Source: Myxococcales bacterium
Lineage (GTDB): Bacteria > Myxococcota_A > Polyangia > Polyangiales > Ga0077539
Length of the DNA: 51,153 nt
Assembly (NCBI GenBank): GCA_013298625.1
Contig: JAAFIF010000073.1
Coordinates: 1-51,153 of the forward strand
Direction of reading: 5' to 3'
Below are positions 22,728 to 30,727 of the stretch, piece by piece; position 1 is the stretch's first letter, and each line of letters starts with the position of its first letter. A model generated the notes under the pieces. That model ran no database searches and was not told the DNA's origin. It was given only the letters and a program-made list of their open reading frames with translations. The translations under genes were made by a program, and so were the position numbers.

Positions 22728-24821
22728 ATGGAGCGTCGTCGGTGGAAGGTGAGCTTTCGCATTTCGCTCGCGCTGGCGATCCCAGCGCTGGTGGTGGCGG
22801 TCGGCGCGGCGACGGCGATCCGCGGGTACATTCGCACGCGATCGGCGGTGCACACGCTGAGCGAGTCGATCTTCGGCCAGGTCGCAGCGCAGGCGGCCGA
22901 GCGGACGCGGGGGTATCTGGACAACGCGGTTCCGGCGCTGGACGTGCTGGTCTCGCTCAGCGATCGGGCGCAGCACGCGGGCGCGCACGACTCGGTGATC
23001 GGCCATCGGCTGCACGCGATGCTGCGCGCCAACCAGGGCTTCACGTGGGTGAGCTACGGCGACGCGCGCGGCGAGTTCGCTGGAGCATTTCGGCGCGACG
23101 GCGTGGTGCGCTTCGATCATCGTCGCATCGCAGAGAGCGGGCAGAGCGCGCTCGACGAGCACGAGCTTCGCGAGGACGAGACCGCCGTCTTCGTCCGTCA
23201 CGAGGACAACACCGGCTACGACCCTCGCGCGCGACCGTGGTACCGCGCGGCGCTCACGGGGACGCGTCACGCGTGGACGGCGCCGTACATTTTTTACAAC
23301 AGGCACGTCCCTGGCATCTCTTGCGTGCGCGCGCTGCGCACGAGCGGAGAAGTGTCCGGCGTGTACTCGGTGGACTTCGAGCTCGACGCGCTCTCGCGCT
23401 TCGTCGCGCAGCTCAAGCCCAGCGCCAACAGCGTGGTGTTCGTGTACACGCGAGACGGAGAGGTGATCGCGCACCCGACGCTCTCGGTGGTGGCCAGGGG
23501 CGCGAGCGAGCCGAGGCTCTTGCGCCTCGCGGACGTGAGCGACCCGACGCTGCGTGATTTTCGCCAGGCGCTCGCCGCGCGGGACGTGGACGCGGACGGG
23601 CATCGGCACTTGCGGTTCGTCTCGTCGGGCGCGGGGTATCTCGGAAGCGTGGCGCGGCTGCCCATCGAAGGCGGGCTCGAGTGGCGAGTGGGCGTCCTCG
23701 CGCCCGAGAGTGACTTCATGGGAGACGTCGAGCGAGAGAACCGCGCGACGTTGCTCGTCGGGGTGGTGAGCGTGCTGGCTGCGGTGCTCGCGGGGCTGTG
23801 GCTCGCGGCGCGGGTGTCGCGGCCGATCGACGCGCTGCGAGAAGAGATGAACCACGTCGGGGAGTTTCGGCTCGAAGCGCGGCCGCCGGTGCGATCGGTG
23901 TTCGCGGAGCTCGACGCGATGGCGCGCGCGCTCGAGAGCATGAAGTCGGGGCTGGCGAGCTTCGCGAGGTTTGTTCCGAGGGATGTCGTGAGGACGGTGT
24001 TGGCGTCGGGGCGCGAGGCGACGCTCGGCGGCGAGGTGCGGACGTTGAGCGTGGTGTTCTCGGACCTCGCGGGGTTTACGACGCTCGCAGAGTCGATGGA
24101 GCCCGACGCGCTCGTTCGCACGCTCGGCGGCTACCTCGACGCGATGACCACGACGCTGACCGAGGGCGGCGGCACCGTCGACAAGTTCATCGGCGACGGG
24201 ATCATGTCCTTCTGGAACGCTCCCCTCGACGACCCCCACCACGCCCGCCGCGCCTGCCTCGCCGCGCTCGCCTGCCAACGCGCGCTGCGCGAGCTCGCCG
24301 AAGACCCCTCGCACGCGTGGGTGGCCAACACCAAGACCCGCTTCGGCATCGCCACGGGCGAGGTCGTCGTCGGCAACGTCGGCACGCCCGACCGCATGAA
24401 CTACACCGCCATGGGCGACGCCGTGAACCTCTCTGCGCGGCTCGAGAGCTTGAACAAGCAGTACGGCACCGTCGTGATGGCCGCCGAGAGCGCCGTCTCG
24501 CTCGTCGGCGACGTCGTCCTCGCGCGCCCCATCGACGTCGTGGCTGTGCAAGGCAAAGCGCAGGGCGTGAAGGTCTACGAGCTCGTCGCGCTCGCGAGCG
24601 AAGCCACCGACGCGCAGCGCACCCTCGCGCGGCTGTGCGCAGAGGCGCTGGAGAAGTACCTGCGACGAGACTTCTCTGCGGCCGCGAGCGCGTGGCAAGC
24701 AGCGCTCGAATGCGCGCCGGGCGACAGCGTCGCGACCATCATGCGCGCGCGGGCCCTCGCGTACGTCAGCGCCCCTCCGCCCCCCGAGTGGAGCGGCGTG
24801 TCCCTCGCGCAAGGCAAGTGA
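22728..24821 (+). CDS. Membrane-bound class III adenylate cyclase with Cache sensor and HAMP
   Basis: A 697-residue protein. Membrane helix 1 is at about 10-30. A periplasmic Cache-type sensor (about 40-335) includes the typical DPRARPWYRAAL at 165-176. Membrane helix 2 is at about 342-362, followed by a HAMP linker and the class III cyclase domain (about 430-600). Metal-binding Asp446 (VVFSDLAGFT) and Asp490 (FIGDGIMSFW) are present. Lys486 and Asp564 select adenine, and Asn567/Arg571 stabilise the transition state (GDAVNLSARLE). All catalytic residues are present, so it should make cAMP in response to an extracellular small molecule. A helical, TPR-like tail ends the protein. The ATG at 22728 gives a proper membrane N-terminus. 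Confidence 0.93.
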   Translation: MERRRWKVSFRISLALAIPALVVAVGAATAIRGYIRTRSAVHTLSESIFGQVAAQAAERTRGYLDNAVPALDVLVSLSDRAQHAGAHDSVIGHRLHAMLRANQGFTWVSYGDARGEFAGAFRRDGVVRFDHRRIAESGQSALDEHELREDETAVFVRHEDNTGYDPRARPWYRAALTGTRHAWTAPYIFYNRHVPGISCVRALRTSGEVSGVYSVDFELDALSRFVAQLKPSANSVVFVYTRDGEVIAHPTLSVVARGASEPRLLRLADVSDPTLRDFRQALAARDVDADGHRHLRFVSSGAGYLGSVARLPIEGGLEWRVGVLAPESDFMGDVERENRATLLVGVVSVLAAVLAGLWLAARVSRPIDALREEMNHVGEFRLEARPPVRSVFAELDAMARALESMKSGLASFARFVPRDVVRTVLASGREATLGGEVRTLSVVFSDLAGFTTLAESMEPDALVRTLGGYLDAMTTTLTEGGGTVDKFIGDGIMSFWNAPLDDPHHARRACLAALACQRALRELAEDPSHAWVANTKTRFGIATGEVVVGNVGTPDRMNYTAMGDAVNLSARLESLNKQYGTVVMAAESAVSLVGDVVLARPIDVVAVQGKAQGVKVYELVALASEATDAQRTLARLCAEALEKYLRRDFSAAASAWQAALECAPGDSVATIMRARALAYVSAPPPPEWSGVSLAQGK

Positions 24822-25024
24822 GCCGACGCGCTGGATTCAAAGCCTCCCGTCGCTGCACGGCAGATCCGCTGCGCCCTGCGGCGTCGACCGTTCTCGACGG
24901 GCATCCAGCCCGTCTTCGAACGCTCTCGTTGCAGCGCTTGCGTCTCTTTGCGCAGCTCGGTCCGGTTCTGAAACCAGCTCGTTAGCGCGCGAAGGCGAAT
25001 TTCTATGTCGTCGAGAACACTCAC
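24575..25024 (-). CDS. Doubtful small protein gene behind the palindrome
   Basis: A GTG-started frame of 149 residues whose first 40 residues (MSVLDDIEIRLRALTSWFQNRTELRKETQALQ...) look like a genuine amphipathic helix. The remainder runs antisense into the end of the adenylate cyclase gene and is low-complexity. The 16-bp palindrome at 25033-25048 sits 8 bases before the start, which is the main reason to mention it. If real, the protein may be shorter or unrelated to known families. Confidence 0.25.
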   Translation of the reverse strand: MSVLDDIEIRLRALTSWFQNRTELRKETQALQRERSKTGWMPVENGRRRRAQRICRAATGGFESSASAHLPCARDTPLHSGGGGALTYARARARMMVATLSPGAHSSAACHALAAAEKSRRRYFSSASAHSRARVRCASVASLASATSS

Positions 25025-25226
25025 GAAAGCGTGTTCAGACGTCTGAACGTGGCACGAGCGGCGATGGCTTCATCCTGGCGTCGCACAGCCGCTCGACGAG
25101 CACGTCTCCTGCGCGGTCGACGAGCGAAGCGCGGCCCTCTTCGAGAGCAGCTGCGCGTCGAGAGGATCGGAGCGCATCCCCGCTCGACCGACGGCCGCTG
25201 AGCGGCCTATCTTCGCGAGATATCCA
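24822..25226. other. 405-bp intergenic region with the first 16-bp palindrome
   Basis: Apart from the doubtful small frame on the minus strand, it holds the palindrome gttcagacgtctgaac at 25033-25048 and no other recognised element. No terminator with a T-run is seen after the cyclase gene. Confidence 0.7.
25033..25048. promoter_or_regulatory. Perfect 16-bp palindrome (candidate operator), copy 1
   Basis: gttcagac is followed directly by gtctgaac, a perfect dyad. The identical 16 bases occur at 31295-31310. A sequence of this length recurring by chance in 51 kb is very unlikely. It lies just upstream of a minus-strand GTG at 25024 and 178 bases upstream of the plus-strand lipoprotein gene. 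Confidence 0.65.
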
Positions 25227-26273
25227 ATGGCCCATCGTCGCCTGCTGCTCTGTTCGCTGCTGCTTCTGCCGGCGTGCGCTTTGCCGCACGCGCCGTTCAC
25301 CACCGCTGATGGCCCCGTGCTCGCGGACGCGCGGCCCGACGCAGACGCCAACGACGACGCGACGATCGTCGAGGACGTCCCGATGGACACCAACGACGGC
25401 AGCGCCGATGCCGACGTCGCGATCGACGTCATCGATGCAGCGGACGCAGCGGACGCGATGGAGGCCGGGATGGACGTCATCCGTCCGGACGCCGACGCGT
25501 CGATCGACGCACGGCCCGACGCTCTCCCCGACGCACGGCCCGACGCTCTGCCGGACTCGCGACCGGACTCGATGCCCGATTCGATGCCGGACTCGATGCC
25601 CGATTCGATGCCCGATTCGATGCCGGACTCGATGCCGGACTCGATGCCGGACTCGATGCCCGACTCCGCGCCCGATGCTGCAGCGGACGCGAACACCAAC
25701 CGCGACTCGGGCGTGGTCATTCGCCTGGGAACGCCCGTCGCAGGCAGCTGGGTGCAAGGCAGCGCGCTGGCGCCCTTCCCGACGGACGTGCGTTGCCCCG
25801 CGGGGTATCTGGTGATCGGAGCGCGCGCGATCCTCGGCTACGACGCGTTGGACTCCGCTGTTCTCGAAGGCTACACGCTCGACTGCGCGCAGCTGCAGAC
25901 GAACGGGACGCTCTCGGGCGCGATGTCGAGCATCACCGTCGGAAGCACGGCGGCGATCATTCGAACCACCACGCGCTCGGTGTCGTGCGGGCCCAATGAA
26001 GTGTCCGTCCCGCGCGATGTTCGAACGGGGATCGTCATCGACACCGTCCGGCTCGACTGCGTGTCGCTCGCGCCGCTCTTGCAGACGGGGACGCGCACCG
26101 TCACGGGCACCATTGATTTCACCCTGCTCGGCGGAGGCTCTCCGCAGGCTGCGTCGTGCCCGGCCAACCATGTCCTCGTCGGCCTCGACGCGCGCCAGGC
26201 CAACTATTTCGGCCCCAATCGCGTGTCCGGAGTGCGCCCCGTGTGCGCTCCGATCGTGATCAGCGCGCCGTGA
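25227..26273 (+). CDS. Lipoprotein with Asp-rich linker and PDSM tandem repeat
   Basis: A 348-residue protein with signal sequence and lipobox LLLLPAC. A long acidic linker (about 25-155) ends in eight consecutive PDSM tetrapeptides after PDALPDARPDALPDSR. The C-terminal globular domain (about 165-348) contains two or more similar segments with cysteines (VRCPAGYLVIGARAILGYDALDSAVLEGYTLDC, SVSCGPNEVSVPRDVRTGIVIDTVRLDC, ASCPANHVLVGLDARQANYFGPNRVSGVRPVC). This is the pattern of Cys-bridged jacalin-like or discoidin-like surface domains seen as a repeat of C-P-A-x-H/Y-V/L-V-x-G. The family is not named with confidence. The linker probably holds the domain away from the membrane. Confidence 0.8.
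   Translation: MAHRRLLLCSLLLLPACALPHAPFTTADGPVLADARPDADANDDATIVEDVPMDTNDGSADADVAIDVIDAADAADAMEAGMDVIRPDADASIDARPDALPDARPDALPDSRPDSMPDSMPDSMPDSMPDSMPDSMPDSMPDSMPDSAPDAAADANTNRDSGVVIRLGTPVAGSWVQGSALAPFPTDVRCPAGYLVIGARAILGYDALDSAVLEGYTLDCAQLQTNGTLSGAMSSITVGSTAAIIRTTTRSVSCGPNEVSVPRDVRTGIVIDTVRLDCVSLAPLLQTGTRTVTGTIDFTLLGGGSPQAASCPANHVLVGLDARQANYFGPNRVSGVRPVCAPIVISAP
25564..25659 (+). repeat. 12-bp minisatellite, eight units, encoding (PDSM)8
   Basis: Eight contiguous 12-bp units alternate between ccggactcgatg and cccgattcgatg in the order A B A B B A A A. The mixed order shows expansion by unit duplication. A 24-bp direct duplication (25510-25557) just upstream encodes DARPDALP twice. Confidence 0.95.
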
Positions 26274-26635
26274 GCTGAGCGCTGCGACGGTCACACGCGA
26301 GCATGACGAACGCTCCCGACGCGAGCGCGAACCGAACGCGCTCGGCGTTTCGACTGCGATTCTACAGCGAGATCGACCACACGCTCAGCAGTGCCGCGGC
26401 CGTGACCGCGCGATGCTCGGTGTTGCTCGATGGCGAGGACTTCTTTGCGCCGCGGATACCTGCTGGGGCCATGGGCGACGCGCGCCCGTCGCCTGTGCGA
26501 CCAACGCGCGCTCGCGGCTCACCCAGAGACTCCATGTCGCGAAGCACGGGCGTCGCTCGTGGTTGCACACCATCCGACGGTCGCGCGGCGGTTCGGAGGG
26601 CGACGGCTTCCATCCGCGATCACGCGGAGCTGTTG
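26274..26635. other. 362-bp gap between convergent genes, with a dispersed-repeat copy
   Basis: No credible gene is seen. It contains copy A of the 89-bp dispersed repeat (26530-26618). No clear terminator hairpin with a T-run is visible between the two convergent stops. Confidence 0.7.
26530..26618. repeat. 89-bp dispersed repeat, copy A (non-coding context)
   Basis: About 89 percent identical (10 mismatches) to 30605-30693, in the same orientation. Read on the minus strand it would encode RGWKPSPSEPPRD followed by a Cys-containing stretch. Here the frame is not part of a recognisable gene, and a Cys of copy B is replaced by Arg. Confidence 0.9.
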
Positions 26636-28552
26636 CTACGCAGCGCTGGATCTCTTGGCGGCGACGCGCGTGCGAACCGCGTGGCCCAGCGCGAGCGCGA
26701 TCGTCGCCAGCAAGGTCGACACGAGCATGCGATCGAACAGTCCGCGCGAACGCACGTAGAGGGTCGAGCGCCGGTCGAGCCTCACTCTCGCCACGATGGC
26801 GCCCTCGCGGCGGACCGCGTCGCTGAGCTCGCGCGCGCTGCGCTGCGCCGCCCGCAGCTCTTCGCTCAACAGAGGCAGCGCGCTGCTCGTGCCGCCCGCT
26901 GCGTCCTGCGGAGCAACGCTGTCGCGCGCGCGCTGCTCGATCCGGGCGCGCAGCGCGTGCACGCGCTCGATCGCGACGAGCTCGGGCCGTCCCGGCATCG
27001 GCATTCGGGTCGCGGTCGCGCCCCCGACGGCGGCGAAGATCTCGCCGGTCGGGCCGGTGATCGCCGCGACGCCCGCGTTCGCGCTGCGCGCGATGCTCAC
27101 GCGCGACTCGATCGAGCGAAAGACATTGAACCGAAACGCGCGCAGCGTGTCGTCTTGGCGCGCGCCCCAGCTGTCGTCCGCGATGTTCACCCAAAACGAC
27201 GCGCCGGACATCCCGTCGGTCCACGCGAGGTCGGCGAACTCGGTCTCGAAGCAGATCGTCGCCGCGAATGACAACGATCCGAGCGGCATGCGACGAACGC
27301 CCGCGCCTGCGCTGACCGGGGCAGGCCACCCGCGATCCGTGGGGCGCAGCGAGGCCAGCTGAGCATGAGCCCACCGCAGCGGACCCGATCGCGCGTCGTC
27401 GAAGGGGACCCGCTCGTACAACGGAAACGGCCGCGTCTTGAGGTGTGATTCGTCGGCATCGGGACGCGAGGCGTCCACCAGGTGCGCGGCGTTGTACCGC
27501 CGCCACGATCCGTCCGCGCCGCGAAGCAGCGCCGGCCCTCCCACCAACACGGGCGCGGCGAACTCAGCGGAGAGCGCGCGAATCCACTGCGCTCGCGCGC
27601 GCCCTGCCGCTTGCTCGCGCGCGAGCGTGGCGCGGTCGAGCGTGGCGTCGCCCGATCGCAGCGCGCGGGGAAGGGCGTCGACGGCGTCGCTCGGCGCGTC
27701 GAGAAACGGCCGAGAGATCACGGCGTCGAGGACGGCCTCGGGCCACACGATCAACGCGGGCCGCTCGGACCTCCGCAGCGCGTCGCGCGTGAGCGTCGCG
27801 AGTGACACCACGCGCTCACGCGCCGAGCGCACCCTGAGCGCGTCGATGAACTCGTCGGTCTGCACGATCAGCACCGCCGGCCCGTCCCGCTGCGCTTCGC
27901 GGCTCTCGCGAAGACGATGCTCGCCGTACACGGCGACGAAGGACCACAGCGCGAGTGCGATACCGAGCTCGGCGCGCGTCGAGCAGTGGACGCGCCGCGC
28001 CTCGGGCCCGAACCTGCGAAGCGCGATCCCGACGACAGCGCCGCTGCTGGAGGCGAGGGCGAAGGACACCGCGGACATTCCGCCGAGATCGCAGACCTGC
28101 AGCGCCCAGCGCTGGCGATAGAGCGCGGTGGCGATCCTGTGCCACGGCGGGACGAGCTCGCTGGCGCGAACGAGCTCGCCTGCTGCCCAACACACGGGCA
28201 ACAGCAGCGACACGGGCAACCGCGACGCGCGGGCAGCGAAGCGCAGCGCGATCGCGGCGCCGCAGAGCGCGGCGGCGAAGGCCGGCCACGAGACGCCGTG
28301 AAACAGCGGCGCGATTCGCACGATTTCACGGTGCATCGCGATGTAGGCGGGCATCACCGAGAGCAGCGCGCCGACGATCGCGACGCGCGGCGAGGCCTTC
28401 AACACGAACAGCGCCCAGGGCACCAGCGCCACGAACGCCAGAGGCCACGCGCGCTCGAAGGAGAGCGACGCGTACAAAATCGGCGAGCTCGCCGCGAACA
28501 GCGCGATCATCAGCGCGTGAGTCGAGCTGAACGGCCTACGGATCAACGTCAT
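26636..28552 (-). CDS. lnt: Apolipoprotein N-acyltransferase-like protein (Lnt family)
   Basis: A 638-residue membrane protein: about five to six N-terminal helices (1-215), a nitrilase-type domain (about 225-500) and a C-terminal extension ending in one more helix (LLATIALALGHAV). The catalytic triad Glu272 (IVWPEAVLD), Lys372 (HLKTRPFPLYERVPF) and Cys434 (ATICFETEF) is present, with Glu380 in the place of the conserved glutamate after the lysine. Lnt transfers a third acyl chain to the N-terminal Cys of lipoproteins, which suits a genome with so many lipoproteins. It is about 100 residues longer than typical Lnt and has an inserted segment near 275-320, so it may be a second paralogue. The ATG at 28552 gives the usual membrane start. 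Confidence 0.85.
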   Translation of the reverse strand: MTLIRRPFSSTHALMIALFAASSPILYASLSFERAWPLAFVALVPWALFVLKASPRVAIVGALLSVMPAYIAMHREIVRIAPLFHGVSWPAFAAALCGAAIALRFAARASRLPVSLLLPVCWAAGELVRASELVPPWHRIATALYRQRWALQVCDLGGMSAVSFALASSSGAVVGIALRRFGPEARRVHCSTRAELGIALALWSFVAVYGEHRLRESREAQRDGPAVLIVQTDEFIDALRVRSARERVVSLATLTRDALRRSERPALIVWPEAVLDAVISRPFLDAPSDAVDALPRALRSGDATLDRATLAREQAAGRARAQWIRALSAEFAAPVLVGGPALLRGADGSWRRYNAAHLVDASRPDADESHLKTRPFPLYERVPFDDARSGPLRWAHAQLASLRPTDRGWPAPVSAGAGVRRMPLGSLSFAATICFETEFADLAWTDGMSGASFWVNIADDSWGARQDDTLRAFRFNVFRSIESRVSIARSANAGVAAITGPTGEIFAAVGGATATRMPMPGRPELVAIERVHALRARIEQRARDSVAPQDAAGGTSSALPLLSEELRAAQRSARELSDAVRREGAIVARVRLDRRSTLYVRSRGLFDRMLVSTLLATIALALGHAVRTRVAAKRSSAA

Positions 28553-28692
28553 CGCGGCGCTGCGCAGGACGGTGTGGGCCGCGAGAGTGTGGCGTGGACC
28601 GCGAACAGCGCCACGCCCGTCGCGTAGCCGATCGCATGCGCCGCGTGCGTGGGGGGCCTGGTGGCGAGCGCGCGACGCCCCATCGCTCGGGC

Positions 28693-29592
28693 TCACACGT
28701 TCTGTTTGTTGAAGTTGCAGTTCGTCGGGGCGGCAGGGACGACGCCGCGTCGACGGCCAGGGACGCGCGCCATCATCAAGTCGTCCGAGTCCAGCCAGTC
28801 GGGCACGATGTCGGCGTCCGAGTCAGGGTCCTCCGAGCTCGCGTTGCGAGGATCGTGGCCGTTGGCCAACTCGAACTCGTCCGGCTCACCGTCGTTGTCG
28901 CTGTCGGTCGTGGGCGACGTTCGGTCGTTGATGCGCGTGCCGAACACGAATTCGAGGTCGTCTCCGAGCCCGTCGCCATCGCTGTCGATGCTGTTCGGAT
29001 CGCTCGAGAACGAAGCCATCTCTTGCCCGTTGAGCAGTCCGTCTCCGTCCGTGTCCGCGTAGATCGACGGATCATCGAGGTTGAGCTCTTCGGCGTCCGT
29101 GCGGCCGTCGCCGTCGCTGTCGCGCTCGCTCGGCAGCGTCCCGGTCGCGAAGACTTCGAATCCGTCTGGAATGGTGTCGCCGTCGGTGTCGGGCTGCATT
29201 GGGTCCGTACGAATGGCCCGCTCGGCCTCGTCGCTCAGCCCGTCGCGATCAGAGTCTTGCCCTCGGCTCCCGTTGCGATCGCCCAATCGGACCACAACCG
29301 GGTGAGTGTTGCTGCGGCTCGCTGCGCCGACCGCGTTGCGGTCGCGATTGCGAACGAACGCGATCTTGCCTTCGAAGAGGCTCCCGAGTTGCGAGCGGAC
29401 CAGCCAGGCTTGTCCGAGGTCCGCGAACGCCGCGGCGCGCTGTGGCTCGGGCGTCCACGGCGTCGATGGCGTCCATGGCGACGGCGGGCGAGAGGAGCGA
29501 ACGTTGCCCTGCGATGGGCGCGGCGAACACGCGCCGCACAACGCAACGAAACAGCACACACCAACGATGGACCGCTCGAACCGAAACAACAT
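28693..29592 (-). CDS. Lipoprotein with thrombospondin type 3 (calcium-binding) repeats
   Basis: A 299-residue protein starting MLFRFERSIVGVCCFVALCGACSP, with lipobox LCGAC. After a Pro/Ser-rich linker there is a helical segment, then about seven Asp-rich TSP3-like repeats (DSDRDGLSDEAE, DTDGDTIPDGFE, DSDGDGRTDAEE, DTDGDGLLNGQE, DSDGDGLGDDLE, DSDNDGEPDEFE, DSDADIVPDWLD). These bind Ca2+ and form a rigid stalk. An in-frame start at 29685 exists but gives a long pre-signal extension. It lies 140 bases upstream of the lnt-like start on the same strand, so the two could form a transcription unit. Confidence 0.85.
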   Translation of the reverse strand: MLFRFERSIVGVCCFVALCGACSPRPSQGNVRSSRPPSPWTPSTPWTPEPQRAAAFADLGQAWLVRSQLGSLFEGKIAFVRNRDRNAVGAASRSNTHPVVVRLGDRNGSRGQDSDRDGLSDEAERAIRTDPMQPDTDGDTIPDGFEVFATGTLPSERDSDGDGRTDAEELNLDDPSIYADTDGDGLLNGQEMASFSSDPNSIDSDGDGLGDDLEFVFGTRINDRTSPTTDSDNDGEPDEFELANGHDPRNASSEDPDSDADIVPDWLDSDDLMMARVPGRRRGVVPAAPTNCNFNKQNV

Positions 29593-29992
29593 CGAAAGAC
29601 ATTTGCATGATCGGCTAGTGGATTTCCAAGCAAATGGATCGAGCGCCGATCGACGTCGGGGTGCCGCTTCGGTCGTCGCGGTCATCGGTCGTTGAGTGTC
29701 TCGGGCCGCGCGCTAAACCACTACCGCGACGGGGTTCGTAGTTTTCCCAGTACGCGGCAGTGGTTTGACTTGATTTCTACCGCGCTCATCCGCTCCGGTC
29801 ATCTGCGATGCCCGTCGCGGGCGCGGTATAGCGTCGCGCAGCCACGGCGCCGCGCTCCGGAGCCGCGGATCCGTGCCGGGTCGTGGGCAACGCGCGTCCG
29901 TCCGTCGCCTGCACGACCGCCGCGCAGTCGCTGCTGCGCTGCTCGGTGAATTCACTGAGCGCATTCGTTGAACGGCGCTACGTTCGACGGCG
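29593..29992. other. 400-bp divergent intergenic region
   Basis: It separates the TSP3 lipoprotein (minus) from a membrane protein gene (plus). It contains an inverted repeat at 29715-29766 and a small palindrome gtgaattcac near 29947. Nothing else is recognised. Confidence 0.7.
29715..29766. repeat. Inverted repeat with 14-bp arms in the divergent region
   Basis: aaaccactaccgcg (29715-29728) pairs with cgcggcagtggttt (29753-29766) with one mismatch around a 24-base loop. No T-run follows. It lies 122 bases upstream of the minus-strand start and 226 bases upstream of the plus-strand start, so it could serve as a binding site or as a leader hairpin. Confidence 0.75.
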
Positions 29993-30727
29993 ATGGGGTC
30001 ACGCACAGAAGTCCGCGCACGGGACGACGCGAGAGCGCTCACCGCTGAGCCGAGCGACGGCGGGTTGGCCGAGGGATGGGTCGCCGTCACCGGGGAGGTG
30101 CGCACGCAGTCGCGAACGCTCGGAGGCACTGTCGTCGTGCTCTCGCTCGTCGCCGCGGCGCTGCTCGTGGCGCTGATCGACCACCTCGGCGCGCGGTCGG
30201 CGGTGGCGGCGCTGCAGCCGTTTGTTGGTTTTTTTGCAGGGCTCGCACTGTACGGCGAGCGGCCCGTTCGCGGCGCGGTGTCCGTCGGGCATCGCGCGGT
30301 GCGCGTCGTGCGCGACGGTCGCACGAGAGAGATTCCGATCGTGTGCGCGAGCAGCTACGCGGGGTATGGCGAGAGCCTCGTGCGCCTCGAGTCCGCGGAG
30401 GGCGAGCGCATCTCGATTCGCGGCGATGAGGCGATTCGCAGAGCTGATCGCTGCGTCGCGTGTTGTCGTTCGTTGCGCGACGAGGCGGCGGTGGCGCTGT
30501 TGCTGAAGATCAGAGCATCGATCGATCGACGGTCACGCGCGAGCTCGCCCGCTCCCCGTCACAACAACACGCGCTACGCGTCCTCGCCCGGGCCGCGTCC
30601 GATGCTCCACGTCGCGAAGCACGAGCACCGCTCGTCGCTGCACACCATCCACCCGTCGCGCGGCGGTTCGGAGGGAGACGGCTTCCATCCGCGCATCTGG
30701 TGCCGATTCGAATCGTGCCCGCATTGA
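29993..30727 (+). CDS. Membrane protein of unknown function whose 3' end lies in repeat DNA
   Basis: A 244-residue frame. Residues about 45-85 contain two hydrophobic helices (VVVLSLVAAALLVALIDHL and AVAALQPFVGFFAGLALYG). The following cytoplasmic or periplasmic part is beta-like (VSVGHRAVRVVRDGRTREIPIVCASSYAGYGESLVRLESAEGERISIRGDEAI). From about residue 178 the sequence turns low-complexity and runs through copy B of the 89-bp repeat (MLHVAKHEHRSSLHTIHPSRGGSEGDGFHPR). The last 154 bases overlap the convergent gene. The native C-terminus may have been replaced when the repeat arrived. Family not recognised. Confidence 0.6.
   Translation: MGSRTEVRARDDARALTAEPSDGGLAEGWVAVTGEVRTQSRTLGGTVVVLSLVAAALLVALIDHLGARSAVAALQPFVGFFAGLALYGERPVRGAVSVGHRAVRVVRDGRTREIPIVCASSYAGYGESLVRLESAEGERISIRGDEAIRRADRCVACCRSLRDEAAVALLLKIRASIDRRSRASSPAPRHNNTRYASSPGPRPMLHVAKHEHRSSLHTIHPSRGGSEGDGFHPRIWCRFESCPH

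Noticed and set aside
22641..24812. Minus-strand frame opposite the adenylate cyclase, continuous with the cytochrome-like lipoprotein
   Set aside because: Only the part from 22640 to 22020 has a signal peptide and haem motifs; the upstream part is a shadow of the cyclase gene.
26274..26635. A small gene on the minus strand from 26613 to 26362
   Set aside because: Low-complexity translation, no ribosome-binding site, and it overlaps the decayed repeat copy.
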